A stretch of DNA of 64,000 bases from Pseudoalteromonas ulvae UL12 (GCF_014925405.1 NZ_AQHJ01000023.1:124001-188000); one strand, 5' to 3'; positions 27,567-37,905 are shown, counted from the first letter of the stretch. Notes: generated by a model from the letters alone, not told the origin. Program-made: numbers and translations.

Positions 27567-28582
27567 TGCTCCCCTCTTGGTAAGACTAATTTACTGCGAT
27601 AAAAAGCATCACCTTGATGAAAAGTCAGGCTGGCACGATGGTTAAAGGCGAGCACTAAACGTTGTTTAATATTATTTATGGCCACCCCATTGCGCTCGCG
27701 TCGATTTATCCGCTCAGAACAAAGCGGATTCATAACCACTAATGTCACGGATTTATCCGTCACATGTAATTCAATTTCAAGGTTGCCACTGGTGGTTAGA
27801 GGTTCAATACCATGACATACCGCATTTTCCAGTAACGGTTGAATTGTTAAGCTCGGTAAATGTAATTGCGGAAGTGTGTCAGGCAGCCGCCATATAACAT
27901 TTAAACGGGCTCCTAAACGCCATTTCTCAATTTGCAGGTATTGTTTGGCAAGTTCAATTTCATTGGCCAAGGTCACACTTTGCCCTGCATTCATTGACGC
28001 TCTTGCCAGCGCAGCAATAGCGAGAATGATTTTTTCGGCTTCTTTCGGGTCATGATGTACAAGCTCAGCGGCTGTATTTAAGCTGTTAAATAAAAAATGC
28101 GGCCTTATCCGAGCTTGCAGAGCATCAAGCTGAGCACGGTCATACGCAGAGTTTGTTTGTGAATTTTGTTGATGCATAACATTAAATTGCACGAACAATA
28201 AACTGATGATCGTGGCTATTAAAGCATTTTTAAAATAAAGGCTTAAAACCAGTTCATCGTTGATTAACCCTACACTAATCACGATTGTCGAAGCGGCAAA
28301 TACTACTATATTAACCACAAATAAAATAATGAGTAACTGCGGTATTAAATCTGTGGTTTTGATCCGTGGTTTAATCAACGCAAGCAAACTTAAACTGATT
28401 AAATTGCACACATGAATAAACAAACTCACCAAGCCAAATTTAAGCCAAGGATCGTCATGATGTAGCGGAGAGAAAGTAAGTAAAATGGCCAAGAACTGGC
28501 CAACAACAAGCGTAGCAAGTGTTGCTCTGTCACCAAATAGGCTAGGTAATAAATGCCCTTTAAATTGAGCGTATTGTTCCAT
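27563..28582 (-). CDS. LytS/AlgZ-type sensor histidine kinase (His_kinase family)
   Basis: The 339 residues have four N-terminal membrane helices (about 22-40, 48-70, 80-103, 118-134). The LytS-type phospho-acceptor block RPHFLFNSLN follows, with His162, then an ATPase domain (LPSLTIQPLLENAVCHGIEP is the N box). This is the AlgZ/FimS architecture. It is translationally coupled to the LytTR regulator and follows ispH by 24 bases with its own GAGG ribosome site. In some AlgZ proteins phosphorylation motifs are partly lost; here they look complete, so kinase activity is likely. Confidence 0.9.
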   Translation of the reverse strand: MEQYAQFKGHLLPSLFGDRATLATLVVGQFLAILLTFSPLHHDDPWLKFGLVSLFIHVCNLISLSLLALIKPRIKTTDLIPQLLIILFVVNIVVFAASTIVISVGLINDELVLSLYFKNALIATIISLLFVQFNVMHQQNSQTNSAYDRAQLDALQARIRPHFLFNSLNTAAELVHHDPKEAEKIILAIAALARASMNAGQSVTLANEIELAKQYLQIEKWRLGARLNVIWRLPDTLPQLHLPSLTIQPLLENAVCHGIEPLTTSGNLEIELHVTDKSVTLVVMNPLCSERINRRERNGVAINNIKQRLVLAFNHRASLTFHQGDAFYRSKLVLPRGEQ

Positions 28583-28606
28583 TAACTAGCCTCTTTAACG
28601 CATGAA

Positions 28607-29536
28607 TTATCTCAATTCAACTGGCACAGCAAAAATGATGTTTTCGATCTCACCTGGGTTCTCAATTGCTTCATCTGCTCCCCATTCTTTTAATTTCGCA
28701 ACAACTTGCTTCACTAAAATCTCAGGTGCAGACGCACCAGCTGTCACACCGACTGCTGCAACATTATCAAACCATGACAATTCCATAGAACTCGCATCAT
28801 CGATTAAATAAGCTGTCGTGCCCATTTTTTCAGCCAGTTCGCGCAAACGGTTTGAGTTAGAGCTATTTTTAGCACCAACAACCAGTAACACATCAGCTTT
28901 TTCAGACAACTCACGCACAGCATCTTGTCTATTTTGTGTCGCGTAGCAGATATCATCTTTACGAGGGCCATCAATTGCTGGGAACTTATCACGCAGTGCA
29001 TCAATAACATCTGCAGTATCATCAACTGAAAGCGTAGTTTGGCTGCAATAAAACAAGTTCTCGGGATTTTTTACCGTTAAATTCGTCACATCTTCGACTG
29101 TTTCAACTAAATAAATGCCCCCACTTTGATTGTCGTACTGCCCCATCGTGCCTTCCACTTCAGGATGACCCTGATGACCAATCAAAATGCACTCGGTTCC
29201 TCTGCGACTTGCACGCGTCACTTCCATATGCACTTTTGTCACTAAAGGACAGGTTGCATCAAATACACGTAATCCTCGACGTTTAGCTTCAGCTCTTACT
29301 GCCTGAGAAACGCCATGAGCACTAAAGATAACAATGTTATCATCCGGAACTTGATCCAACTCATCAACAAATACCGCGCCTCGCTTTTTTAAGCTATCGA
29401 CTACATATTTGTTGTGAACCACTTCATGTCTTACATAGATAGGGGCTGTAAAAATATCAAGTGCACGCTCAACAATACTAATAGCACGATCAACACCCGC
29501 ACAAAAACCTCGCGGATTGGCTAACAATACTTTCAT
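28607..29536 (-). CDS. ispH: 4-hydroxy-3-methylbut-2-enyl diphosphate reductase IspH
   Basis: IspH reduces HMBPP to IPP and DMAPP, the last step of the MEP isoprenoid pathway, using a [4Fe-4S] cluster. The three cluster cysteines are at 12 (NPRGFCAGV), 96 (DATCPLVTK) and 197 (DDICYATQN), and the catalytic-site motif EGTMGQ is present. The 309 residues match the family. It overlaps fkpB by one base (TAATG) and ends the ribF-ileS-lspA-fkpB-ispH series. A kinase/regulator pair follows and may be co-transcribed. Confidence 0.97.
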   Translation of the reverse strand: MKVLLANPRGFCAGVDRAISIVERALDIFTAPIYVRHEVVHNKYVVDSLKKRGAVFVDELDQVPDDNIVIFSAHGVSQAVRAEAKRRGLRVFDATCPLVTKVHMEVTRASRRGTECILIGHQGHPEVEGTMGQYDNQSGGIYLVETVEDVTNLTVKNPENLFYCSQTTLSVDDTADVIDALRDKFPAIDGPRKDDICYATQNRQDAVRELSEKADVLLVVGAKNSSNSNRLRELAEKMGTTAYLIDDASSMELSWFDNVAAVGVTAGASAPEILVKQVVAKLKEWGADEAIENPGEIENIIFAVPVELR

Positions 29537-29976
29537 TAGTTTGTTACCTCGATGATTTCGACATCAAACGTTAACTCTTGACCCGCTAAAGGATGGTTAA
29601 AATCAACGGTGACTGAGTCACCTGCTACGTCACGAATTAACCCTGGTAGCTCAGTGCCATCTTGTTGGGTAAAAGCGACAATTGTACCAACTTCAGGTGG
29701 AACATCTACACCAAATTTAGAGCGATCAAGGTAATAAATGTTATCAGGATTAGGCTGACCAAATGCATCTTCAGGGGCTAGTTGGAATGATTTATTATCA
29801 CCAGCTTTTAAACCAAATAAACATTTTTCAAAATTTTCAGTCAAGCTACCATCACCCATAACCAGTTTCGCTGGCTTGTTATGAACTTTACTTGAATCTG
29901 CAGCAGAGCCATCAGAGAGCTTGATTGAAAAATGAAATACAACTTCAGAATTTGAGCCAATTACTTGTTCAGTCAT
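29536..29976 (-). CDS. fkpB: FKBP-type peptidyl-prolyl isomerase FkpB (SlpA)
   Basis: The 146 residues are a SlyD/FkpB-type FKBP with an inserted chaperone flap: [21 protein letters not shown] and the late motif [20 protein letters not shown]. It is a cytosolic prolyl isomerase and chaperone. It overlaps lspA by eight bases and ispH by one. This lspA-fkpB-ispH order is the same as in E. coli. Confidence 0.95.
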   Translation of the reverse strand: MTEQVIGSNSEVVFHFSIKLSDGSAADSSKVHNKPAKLVMGDGSLTENFEKCLFGLKAGDNKSFQLAPEDAFGQPNPDNIYYLDRSKFGVDVPPEVGTIVAFTQQDGTELPGLIRDVAGDSVTVDFNHPLAGQELTFDVEIIEVTN

Positions 29977-30466
29977 CTTTTACATCCTCTGACTTTTGAT
30001 CTCTAAAAGCATCGAGTAACAATAACCCAGCGCCAATACAAATTGCACTGTCGGCAATATTGAATGCAGGAAAGTGCCAAGTGTCATAATAAACATGGAT
30101 AAAATCGATGACATACCCATAGGTTAAACGGTCATATAAATTTCCAAGCGCACCTGCAAGTACTAATGAATATGCGCCGCATAACACTAAATTTTTGGCT
30201 GGAAGTTTTTTTAACCAATAAGTTAATAAAATACTAATACTGATTGCGATAATGCTGAAAAACCAACGTTGCCAACCACCGGCTTCACTTAAAAAACTAA
30301 ATGCAGCCCCGTAATTATGCACATAGGTTAAATTAAACACAGGTAGCAACTCTATCGACTGATAGAGTTGCATTTGTGTGCTAACGACATACTTTGTCAC
30401 TTGATCAAGGATTAACAATACCACTGTGACCCATAACCAAATCAAACCACTTTTGTTATCTAGCAC
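29969..30466 (-). CDS. lspA: Lipoprotein signal peptidase
   Basis: LspA cleaves the signal peptide of diacylglyceryl-prolipoproteins such as the BamD and OmpA-like lipoproteins of this window. The 165 residues form four membrane helices. The two catalytic aspartates are visible in YGYVIDFIHVY (Asp121) and FNIADSAI (Asp139). The start is GTG at 30466, seven bases after AGGAG at the end of ileS. Confidence 0.96.
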   Translation of the reverse strand: MLDNKSGLIWLWVTVVLLILDQVTKYVVSTQMQLYQSIELLPVFNLTYVHNYGAAFSFLSEAGGWQRWFFSIIAISISILLTYWLKKLPAKNLVLCGAYSLVLAGALGNLYDRLTYGYVIDFIHVYYDTWHFPAFNIADSAICIGAGLLLLDAFRDQKSEDVKDD

Positions 30467-30475
30467 ACTTTGCTC

Positions 30476-33304
30476 CTAAGCAAATTGACGATGTTCGCCA
30501 TCACCATCCACGTTAGTCACACAACGACCACAAATATCTGTATGACCTTCGTGTGTACCAACATCATCAGTATAATGCCAACAGCGCTCACATTTTTGAC
30601 CTTGTGTTGCTGCAACACTAATAACGAGTCCTTCAATCTCTGTCGTATGCGCATCTGCAGCTGCTTCACCTAATGGCGCAACGGTGACCTTAGAACATAA
30701 CAAAACAAAACGAAGTTCAGACGAAATACGATCAAGCTTCTGTGCAAGATCAGCGTCAGCAAATAAAGTGACTTCAGCTTGTAATGTAGCGCCTATCAAC
30801 TCAGCTTTTCGAGCAGACTCAAGCACTCTATTGACCTGATCACGAACTGTTAAAATCGTTTGCCAATATTCATTTGACGCATCAGCGTTATCAGCCTTAA
30901 CAAGCCCTTCATACCATTGACCGGTAAACACAAATTGCTCACGCTCACCTGGCAGAATTTGCCAAATTTCTTGAGCTGTGAAGCTCATGATTGGTGCCAT
31001 CCAACGTGTCATTGCTTCTGCAATATGATAAAGCGCAGTTTGGCATGAGCGGCGGGCTAGCCCATCCGTTTTCGCGGTATATTGACGGTCTTTGATCACA
31101 TCTAAATAAAACGAACCCAATTCAACTGTACAGAAATTCGTTAGCTTTTGCGTCACGACTAACATTTGATAGTCGTCATAGGCTGCAATGATTTCTTCTT
31201 GTAAAACCGCTGCTCGGTCTAAAATCCATCGATCTAACTCGACCATATCTTCAATAGCAACTAAATCTGTTGCTGGGTTAAAGCCATTCAGGTTCGATAA
31301 CAAATAACGACTGGTGTTACGAATACGACGATAACGGTCTGCTGCACGATTAAATATTTCGTCAGATACTGTCATTTCTGCGGTGTAATCAGTTGATGCG
31401 ACCCACAAACGAAGAATATCAGCACCGAGCTTATTCATGACATCTTGTGGTGAAATCACGTTACCTAATGATTTCGACATTTTGCGACCATTTTCGTCCA
31501 CAGTGAAACCATGAGTCAGCACTTGACGATAAGGGGCATGACCATTAATGGCCACCGATGTCATCATTGATGACATAAACCAACCACGATGCTGATCTGA
31601 ACCTTCAAGATATAAATCAGCGGGGCCAACTAACTCTTCACGCGCATCAACAACACAGGCATGAGTCACACCCGAGTCAAACCATACATCCAAGGTATCT
31701 GATACTTTCATATATTGCTCAGCATCTTCAGCTGACAATAATTCAGTAATCTCTAAGTCATACCAAGCTTGTATGCCTTTTTGCTCAATGCGTTCAGCAA
31801 CTTGCTCAATCAGCGCTTGTGTATTTGGATGAATCTCACCCGTGTCTTTATGAGCAAACAACGCGATAGGTACACCCCAAGTACGTTGACGAGAAATACA
31901 CCAATCAGGGCGGCCTTCTACCATTTTTTCTATGCGGCTTTCGCCCCATTCTGGTAACCATTGAGTTTTCTTAATTTCGCGAATTGAGTCTTCACGTAAA
32001 TTAGCTTGATCCATGCTAACAAACCATTGAGGAGTCGCACGGAAAATAATCGGAGTTTTATGGCGCCAACAATGAGGGTAGCTATGTTGTAATGCTTGGT
32101 GATGCATTAACGTGCCTTTTTCTGTCAGCACATCAATAACACTCGCATTGGCTTTGAAGACATGCTGACCAGCAAATAACGGCGTATCTGGTAAGTAAAT
32201 ACCGTTGGCACCAACAGGATTAGCTACTTCAAGATCATACAGTTTGCCTACCACGAAATCTTCTTGACCATGGCCTGGAGCGGTATGAACTGCACCCGTA
32301 CCCGAATCAGTCGTAACGTGTTCGCCTAAAATGACCGGTACAGTAAAGTCATAAAACGGATGTTGCACTTGAAGATTTTCTAATGCAGCACCTTTACAGT
32401 AACCTAAAGCATGATACTTTGTGAAGCCATAGCGATCCATGGTCTCTTTCACGAGATCTGAACCAATGACTAAACGTTGTGTGCCGTGTTCTGCTTCAAC
32501 TTGGATCAGGCTATATTCCAGCTTCTCATGGATGGCAACCGCGCGGTTGGCCGGTAAAGTCCAAGGAGTCGTTGTCCATATAACTACTTTTGCATCACCT
32601 TCACCATGATGACCATCAGTCAGATTAAATTGCGCTACCAGCTGGGCTTCATCAACAAATTTAAAGCTAACATCAATGGCTGGCGATTGTTTATCTTGGT
32701 ATTCAACTTCCGCTTCGGCCAGTGCAGAACCACAATCTGTACACCAATGCACAGGTTTAGAGCCTTTGTGTAAATGACCATTTTTAATAATACGACCAAG
32801 CACACGCACAGCATTTGCTTCAAAGTCATAGTTCATTGTCAAATAAGGACGATCCCAATCACCTAGCACACCAAGGCGAATAAAGTCAGTTTTTTGCCCA
32901 TCAACTTGTTTTTTAGCATACGCACGGCATTTTTCGCGAAACTCAGCTGCGGTAACTTTTTGCCCAGGCTTGCCGACTTTTTTCTCAACTTGAAGCTCAA
33001 TCGGTAATCCATGACAATCCCAACCAGGCACATAAGGTGCATCAAAGTCAGACAACGTCTTTGCTTTAATAATAATGTCTTTTAAAATTTTATTGACTGA
33101 GTGACCTAAGTGAATATTACCATTCGCGTATGGAGGGCCATCGTGCAGAATAAAGGTTTTCTTGCCTTTTTTTGCATTACGAATTTGACCATACAAATCC
33201 TGTTCATACCATGTTTTGAGCATGCCTGGTTCGCGGTTGGCTAAGTTGCCACGCATTGGAAACTGAGTTTCCGGTAGATTCAAAGTATGTTTGTAGTCGC
33301 TCAT
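30476..33304 (-). CDS. ileS: Isoleucyl-tRNA synthetase
   Basis: The 942 residues are a full-length class I enzyme. The HIGH motif is in [13 protein letters not shown] near 58-70. The editing domain (CP1) holds [13 protein letters not shown] and [16 protein letters not shown]. The KMSKS motif is in [11 protein letters not shown], and the C-terminal zinc ribbon has CERCWHY and CGRCV. It charges tRNA-Ile in the cytosol. It lies 30 bases after ribF and 9 bases before lspA in the conserved operon. Confidence 0.97.
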   Translation of the reverse strand: MSDYKHTLNLPETQFPMRGNLANREPGMLKTWYEQDLYGQIRNAKKGKKTFILHDGPPYANGNIHLGHSVNKILKDIIIKAKTLSDFDAPYVPGWDCHGLPIELQVEKKVGKPGQKVTAAEFREKCRAYAKKQVDGQKTDFIRLGVLGDWDRPYLTMNYDFEANAVRVLGRIIKNGHLHKGSKPVHWCTDCGSALAEAEVEYQDKQSPAIDVSFKFVDEAQLVAQFNLTDGHHGEGDAKVVIWTTTPWTLPANRAVAIHEKLEYSLIQVEAEHGTQRLVIGSDLVKETMDRYGFTKYHALGYCKGAALENLQVQHPFYDFTVPVILGEHVTTDSGTGAVHTAPGHGQEDFVVGKLYDLEVANPVGANGIYLPDTPLFAGQHVFKANASVIDVLTEKGTLMHHQALQHSYPHCWRHKTPIIFRATPQWFVSMDQANLREDSIREIKKTQWLPEWGESRIEKMVEGRPDWCISRQRTWGVPIALFAHKDTGEIHPNTQALIEQVAERIEQKGIQAWYDLEITELLSAEDAEQYMKVSDTLDVWFDSGVTHACVVDAREELVGPADLYLEGSDQHRGWFMSSMMTSVAINGHAPYRQVLTHGFTVDENGRKMSKSLGNVISPQDVMNKLGADILRLWVASTDYTAEMTVSDEIFNRAADRYRRIRNTSRYLLSNLNGFNPATDLVAIEDMVELDRWILDRAAVLQEEIIAAYDDYQMLVVTQKLTNFCTVELGSFYLDVIKDRQYTAKTDGLARRSCQTALYHIAEAMTRWMAPIMSFTAQEIWQILPGEREQFVFTGQWYEGLVKADNADASNEYWQTILTVRDQVNRVLESARKAELIGATLQAEVTLFADADLAQKLDRISSELRFVLLCSKVTVAPLGEAAADAHTTEIEGLVISVAATQGQKCERCWHYTDDVGTHEGHTDICGRCVTNVDGDGEHRQFA

Positions 33305-33334
33305 TAATCCTACTTTCCGTATCGGCTACTGAAA

Positions 33335-34255
33335 TTAAACGAAACACTGTTTGGCATTATTCACATCGATTTCGATTTGTGAAATAAGCTGAGCCAGAGT
33401 GTCGAACTTTTGTTCATCACGTAGTTTTTTTACGATCTCTACGCTAATAAATTTACCGTACAAATTTCCTGAAAAATCGAAAAGATGCACTTCTAATAAG
33501 GTTTTTTTACCATTGAGTGTTGGTTTGCAGCCAATATTTGCTACACCCCGAAGGATCCCATCAGTGGTTGCGACACTCACCGCAAACACACCATGTAATG
33601 GACTTACTTGTCTTTTTAAGGCTACATTTGCTGTCGGAAACCCCAGTTCCCGACCTTTTTTCCAACCATGTATCACTCGGCCAGAAATTGTATAAGAGTG
33701 CCCAAGCATTTGCTGAGCTGCTAAAAAATCCCCATTTTGCAAGGATGTTCTTATCGCCGTACTACTTACTCGACAATTTTGCTGACGAAAACTCGCAGTA
33801 TTTTTTACTTCAAACGCAAGTTTGCGACCCATTTCTTCCAGTAATGTAAAATCACCGGCACGATTGGCACCAAACTTAAAGTCATCGCCTACCGTCAGAG
33901 CTTTAACTCCGAGTTGTTGATGTAAAATACCTTCAACAAAAAACTCAGGATCTAACTTGGCAAAATTGGCGTTAAACGCAATACAAATCACTCGGTCTAT
34001 ACCGATTTTAGCTAGCAAGGTTAACTTATCTCGCAGGCGCGTTAAACGCGCTGGTGCTTTATCTTTTGCAAAAAATTCTTGTGGTTGCGGTTCAAACAAC
34101 ATCACAGTGCTCGGCAAAGATAATCGTTTTGCGTCAGAGATTAATCCGTTCAGGACCTCAACATGGCCTAAGTGTACCCCATCAAAATTACCAATAGTCA
34201 GCACACAGCCTCGGTGTCTATCCCTAATATTATGAACACCTCTGACTAATTCCAT
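33335..34255 (-). CDS. ribF: Bifunctional riboflavin kinase / FAD synthetase
   Basis: It makes FMN from riboflavin and then FAD. The 306 residues have the N-terminal nucleotidyltransferase domain with GNFDGVHLGH at about 23-32 and the GDDFKFGANRAGD motif near 122. The C-terminal riboflavin kinase domain has GRVIHGWKKGRELGFPTANV. No FMN riboswitch is seen upstream. It starts the ribF-ileS-lspA-fkpB-ispH series, 65 bases after murJ on the same strand. Confidence 0.96.
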   Translation of the reverse strand: MELVRGVHNIRDRHRGCVLTIGNFDGVHLGHVEVLNGLISDAKRLSLPSTVMLFEPQPQEFFAKDKAPARLTRLRDKLTLLAKIGIDRVICIAFNANFAKLDPEFFVEGILHQQLGVKALTVGDDFKFGANRAGDFTLLEEMGRKLAFEVKNTASFRQQNCRVSSTAIRTSLQNGDFLAAQQMLGHSYTISGRVIHGWKKGRELGFPTANVALKRQVSPLHGVFAVSVATTDGILRGVANIGCKPTLNGKKTLLEVHLFDFSGNLYGKFISVEIVKKLRDEQKFDTLAQLISQIEIDVNNAKQCFV

Positions 34256-34320
34256 CGAGTTATAAACCTTGCTTTTGTTACCACTAAAATCACCAAAGAG
34301 CGATTATAAACTTTTTTTTG

Positions 34321-35898
34321 TTAGGATTCAGTAGTCGAGACATTTTTTATCATCGCAGGTCTGACTCCAAGCAGTAATAATACCAATACATAGCTAAACA
34401 ATGCGATGCCTATTAATAGAAATAACACCATTATTTGCTGTTTCAGCTCGGCAGCTTGCCAAGAAAATGATTGTTCTGCGTAGTGAACGACTCCCGCCAT
34501 CACCGTCGCTGAGACAAAGCATTTTAAACTAAACCACATGCTTGTTCTGGAAAACGAGTATGTTCCCTGCTTCGCTAAAAAATAGAACAACAATAACGCA
34601 TTACACGTTGCCGACAGTGATGTCGCCAACGCCAATCCAACATAACCCCAAAAAGGAGCTAAAGCCAGATTGAATACCATGTTCAATACCAACGCAACAA
34701 TACCTATTTTTACTGGTGTTTTTGTATCTTGCTTGGCATAAAAGCCTGGTGCTAACACTTTAATCAACATAAAGCTGACTAATCCAACAGCATAAGCCGT
34801 CACTCCGTTAGCAACTTGTTCAACATTATTTTTATCGCTGGCAATAAATTCACCATGCCCAAAAAGAACCGTAATGATAATAGGGCTAATTACAATTAAA
34901 CCAAGCAATGCGGGTAAACCAAGCCAAATAACAAACCGAACTCCCCAATCTAGGGTCGCTTGAAACTGATTCCCCTCTTGCTGCGCATGTAATTTCGACA
35001 ACGCTGGCAATATCACAGTCGCGATGCCAATACCAAAAAGCCCCAGTGGGAACTCAATTAAACGGTCGGAATAATACAACCAAGCAATTGATCCAGTTGT
35101 TAATGCTGCAGCAATAATAGTATCGAGCAATAAATTGATCTGGCTGACAGACACCCCAAAAATCGCTGGCAGCATTAATTTCCTGACTTTTTTAACATTA
35201 TCATCCTGCCAAGCCCACTTCGGTTTAGCCAACATGCGAGCTCGATATAAAAAAGGCACTTGAAATAATAACTGCGCAACCCCTCCAATAAACACTCCAA
35301 GCGCAAGAGCAAATCCAGGGTTTGAAAACGAATCATGAAAAAATAATGCACAGCTAATTAGCGAAACATTAAGCAACACGGGCGTAAATGCCGCTGCGGC
35401 AAATTTATTATAGACATTGAGTACAGCCCCAGATAGCGCAACTAAACTGACAAAAAACAAATAGGGAAAAGTAAGCTTCAGCATCATCCCAGCGAGTTCA
35501 AATTTTTCACCAGCAGGCTCACCATCCAACCAAGCAAGAAACCACGTTGTGCCAAACAAGGCGGCAATGATAGGAGAGCCAATCACCCCCAATATCGTGA
35601 CAATGAGTAATATCGTCCCCAGAGTTCCACTGGCTTGTGCAACAAAAAGTCGAACTCGATCATCATCATGTTGTGCTTTGATTTCAGTGAGTACAGGGAC
35701 AAATGCCTGCGCAAATGCTCCTTCAGCAAATAACCGTCTAAGAAAATTGGGGATTCTGTTCGCAAATAAAAATACATCCGCAACCACACCCGCACCGAGT
35801 AAATTCGCTACAACTGAGTCTCGAACCAATCCCAAAATACGTGATATCATGGTCATTGCACTTACAATCATACCTGAGCGGAACAACCCTTTACTCAC
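34321..35898 (-). CDS. murJ: Lipid II flippase MurJ
   Basis: MurJ flips undecaprenyl-linked peptidoglycan precursor to the periplasmic side. The 525 residues make about 14 helices of the MOP superfamily. The N-terminus has the typical TMISRILGLVRDSVVANLLG, and the region FANRIPNFLRRLFAEGAFAQAFVP holds the conserved arginines (in shorter form: RRLFAEGAFAQAF). The start is GTG at 35898 after GAGGTGA. It is usually next to rpsT, as here (divergent), and upstream of ribF. Confidence 0.96.
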   Translation of the reverse strand: MSKGLFRSGMIVSAMTMISRILGLVRDSVVANLLGAGVVADVFLFANRIPNFLRRLFAEGAFAQAFVPVLTEIKAQHDDDRVRLFVAQASGTLGTILLIVTILGVIGSPIIAALFGTTWFLAWLDGEPAGEKFELAGMMLKLTFPYLFFVSLVALSGAVLNVYNKFAAAAFTPVLLNVSLISCALFFHDSFSNPGFALALGVFIGGVAQLLFQVPFLYRARMLAKPKWAWQDDNVKKVRKLMLPAIFGVSVSQINLLLDTIIAAALTTGSIAWLYYSDRLIEFPLGLFGIGIATVILPALSKLHAQQEGNQFQATLDWGVRFVIWLGLPALLGLIVISPIIITVLFGHGEFIASDKNNVEQVANGVTAYAVGLVSFMLIKVLAPGFYAKQDTKTPVKIGIVALVLNMVFNLALAPFWGYVGLALATSLSATCNALLLFYFLAKQGTYSFSRTSMWFSLKCFVSATVMAGVVHYAEQSFSWQAAELKQQIMVLFLLIGIALFSYVLVLLLLGVRPAMIKNVSTTES

Positions 35899-36107
35899 AG
35901 CTCACCTCAAACCAATGCTAAAAAGAGCGCCATTATGCCATAAAAGCGCGTCCATCCAATATTTTGGTTTTCTTGCCTTTTCTAATTTTTTTTTAAAACT
36001 TTTCGATAACACTAGTACAGGCTTATCCGACTTTGTTACAATGGGCGGATTAACTGCTAGAGCGGCCAACAGATGTTCGTTAAGAAGTAGTTTTTATGAA
36101 AAGATAA

Positions 36108-36136
36108 TTGACATTATCACGAAAAAAAGGCATATT
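36108..36136 (+). promoter_or_regulatory. Promoter of rpsT
   Basis: A perfect -35 TTGACA (36108-36113), a 17-base spacer and CATATT (36131-36136), about 47 bases upstream of the rpsT start. Confidence 0.6.
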
Positions 36137-36183
36137 CCTCGGCCTTTAAATTAAGCTTTATTTAAGATTGTTAGGAGCAAACC

Positions 36184-36444
36184 TTGGCTAACATCAAGTC
36201 TGCAAAGAAACGCGCTTTAACTAGCGAAAAACGCCGTCAACACAACGCAAGTCGTCGTTCAATGATGCGTACTTTTTTCAAAAAAGTAATCGCTGCTATT
36301 GAAGCTGGCAACAAAGAAGCTGCACAAGAAGCATTCTCGGCAGCTGTACCTGTATTAGATCGTTACGCAACTAAAGGTCTAATTCACAAAAACAAAGCTG
36401 CTCGTCATAAGAGCCGTTTAGCTGCGAAAATCAAAGCACTATAA
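36184..36444 (+). CDS. rpsT: 30S ribosomal protein S20
   Basis: The 86 residues are the complete S20 ([20 protein letters not shown] at the N-terminus). It binds 16S rRNA early in 30S assembly. The start codon is TTG, eight bases after TAGGAG. E. coli rpsT also uses UUG, and the weak start is part of its translational self-control, so the same is likely here. It is followed by a strong terminator and is divergent from murJ. Confidence 0.97.
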   Translation: MANIKSAKKRALTSEKRRQHNASRRSMMRTFFKKVIAAIEAGNKEAAQEAFSAAVPVLDRYATKGLIHKNKAARHKSRLAAKIKAL

Positions 36445-36457
36445 TTTGTTTTTGTAC

Positions 36458-36485
36458 AAAAAAACCGGCTCACGCCGGTTTTTTT
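36458..36485 (+). terminator. Terminator after rpsT
   Basis: AAAAAAACCGGC-TCAC-GCCGGTTTTTTT, a perfect stem 13 bases after the rpsT stop. It can also serve the minus-strand regulator gene. Confidence 0.9.
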
Positions 36486-36507
36486 ATATCTAAATTTTGT
36501 CAATTCA

Positions 36508-36903
36508 CTAATCAGGTAATTTAACTTGAGGCCCATCAGGGGCAAACTTTTTTAAAATAGCAGCAATCTTTTTCGGGGAAAAAGGCTTCACTACAAATCC
36601 TTTAGCGCCTTTGTCTATCGCATCTTTTACATTTTCTACCGTTGAATGAGCAGAAACCATCACAACATTACTAGAAGGTGATATTTGGTTTAATTTTTCG
36701 ATAATCTCTTTTCCATTACCATCAGGTAACTCAATATCCAAAAAAATGATCGAATATTGGTTATCTTCGCTCATTTGTAAGCACTGACCAGCTGTTGATG
36801 CTTCTGAAATGTTATCTATCCCTAAATGCACCAATGTTTGATGCAAAAAATTACGAACAGTCCCAACATCATCCACGATTAATACAGAAAAATCTGCACC
36901 CAT
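36508..36903 (-). CDS. Stand-alone CheY-like response regulator
   Basis: The 131 residues are a single receiver domain with Asp11/Asp12 (VLIVDDVG), phospho-acceptor Asp56 (IIFLDIELPDGNG), the serine of VVMVSAHS and Lys in FVVKPFSP. No output domain is present. No chemotaxis or kinase gene is next to it, so its partner is unknown. Single-domain regulators of this kind may act on flagella, pili or phosphorelays. It is divergent from the hypothetical gene at 37020. Confidence 0.88.
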   Translation of the reverse strand: MGADFSVLIVDDVGTVRNFLHQTLVHLGIDNISEASTAGQCLQMSEDNQYSIIFLDIELPDGNGKEIIEKLNQISPSSNVVMVSAHSTVENVKDAIDKGAKGFVVKPFSPKKIAAILKKFAPDGPQVKLPD

Positions 36904-37019
36904 AATTCATCCTATCAATTTTATTGCGCTTACATGAGCTATTATAGACGCTAACTCATAACTAGTGTGTTAAATTACCAATTTGCACATATAAACAAAG
37001 TTTAAGTAAAAATACCATT

Positions 37020-37475
37020 ATGTCTAATAAGATAAAACAACAAAAGTTACTTTCCCCAGAGCAATTAAAAAAACAGCAAGCACAACGAAAGCAACAAAAA
37101 CTTAAACATGCAAATCAATCACAATCAAATACGTTAAAACCAACCAATCAGATCGAAACTAAAAAGCGTAATTGGCTACCCACTATAATTATCAGTGCAC
37201 TGCTAGGAATATGCATTTTACTCGCACCTAAGCCTGCTTTATTGACCTATCAAAAATCCGGAGTTACAACACAAAGTATTTATTGGCCAGGGATTTTCAA
37301 TACTGATGCTCAATTACTCGATAGCCACCTTTTAGCCACGCTCGACAATCAAGAGAAGAATCTCTTTATTTGTCACAATCAAACTGATATCTCTGGATGC
37401 CAGAAATATCAAGTAATAGAAAAAAGTGGTCCTATCTCAGCTGCGATATTTTACCTTTCGCATAAAAAAAACTAA
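37020..37475 (+). CDS. Hypothetical single-pass membrane protein
   Basis: I do not recognise this 151-residue protein. The N-terminal 45 residues are very rich in Lys and Gln (SPEQLKKQQAQRKQQKLKH), strongly basic and cytoplasmic. One membrane helix follows at about 53-69 (WLPTIIISALLGICILLA), then an 80-residue part expected in the periplasm with two cysteines (FICHNQTDISGCQ) that could pair. The topology resembles small envelope proteins with a basic cytoplasmic tail. There is no clear ribosome site before ATG 37020. Codon use looks like that of its neighbours. Confidence 0.6.
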   Translation: MSNKIKQQKLLSPEQLKKQQAQRKQQKLKHANQSQSNTLKPTNQIETKKRNWLPTIIISALLGICILLAPKPALLTYQKSGVTTQSIYWPGIFNTDAQLLDSHLLATLDNQEKNLFICHNQTDISGCQKYQVIEKSGPISAAIFYLSHKKN

Positions 37476-37562
37476 TAACAAAAATTTAATTATTCTCATT
37501 TGTCGCTTGGATAAAAGATCACCATAATAGCGCTCCAATTTATCATGTCGGAACAAGGAATA

Positions 37563-37802
37563 ATGGATCTTTTAGCCACATCATCAATCAACCTTCTTGG
37601 TTTAGCCCTTTGTATTGGTGCTTTTTTTATTAACAATGTTACTTGGTTAAGAGTTGCAGCCCTTGGGGGTTGTATTATCCTGTTTATTTGTCATCGATTT
37701 GATACTATTCCTACTGGCAATATCTCTAATATCACTTTAGTACTGATAAATGCGTTTTATCTATTCAAAGTATATACTTATAGTCAATTAGACTTAGATT
37801 AA
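37563..37802 (+). CDS. Hypothetical small membrane protein
   Basis: A 79-residue protein with about three hydrophobic helices (LLGLALCIGAFFI, LRVAALGGCIILFICH, ITLVLINAFYLFKVY) and very few charged residues. I chose ATG 37563 because AAGGA lies five bases upstream; an earlier in-frame ATG at 37545 lacks a site. I recognise no family by eye; the size and three-helix layout are similar to YgjV-like or inner-membrane hypothetical proteins of about 80 residues. It is 87 bases after the 37020 gene on the same strand. Confidence 0.6.
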   Translation: MDLLATSSINLLGLALCIGAFFINNVTWLRVAALGGCIILFICHRFDTIPTGNISNITLVLINAFYLFKVYTYSQLDLD

Positions 37803-37844
37803 TTTGCTTACAGGCGTAACGGTAATAACCAATACGCCGTCACT

Positions 37845-37905
37845 AAAACACCTCCCAATTTCTGCTGACACGGTTATAATCGAGCAAAAATATGAGAGGT
37901 GTTTT
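37845..37905 (+). repeat. Inverted repeat flanking a -10 element, right arm covering the smrA ribosome site
   Basis: AAAACACCTC (37845-37854) and GAGGTGTTTT (37896-37905) are perfectly complementary. The right arm ends at the base before the smrA ATG and includes most of the Shine-Dalgarno sequence. TATAAT (37875-37880) lies between the arms. Confidence 0.7.

Noticed and set aside
35549..36154. 201-codon plus-strand frame opposite the murJ start.
   Set aside because: It is antisense to conserved MurJ sequence and has a composition typical of shadow frames; the rpsT promoter lies in its 3' part.
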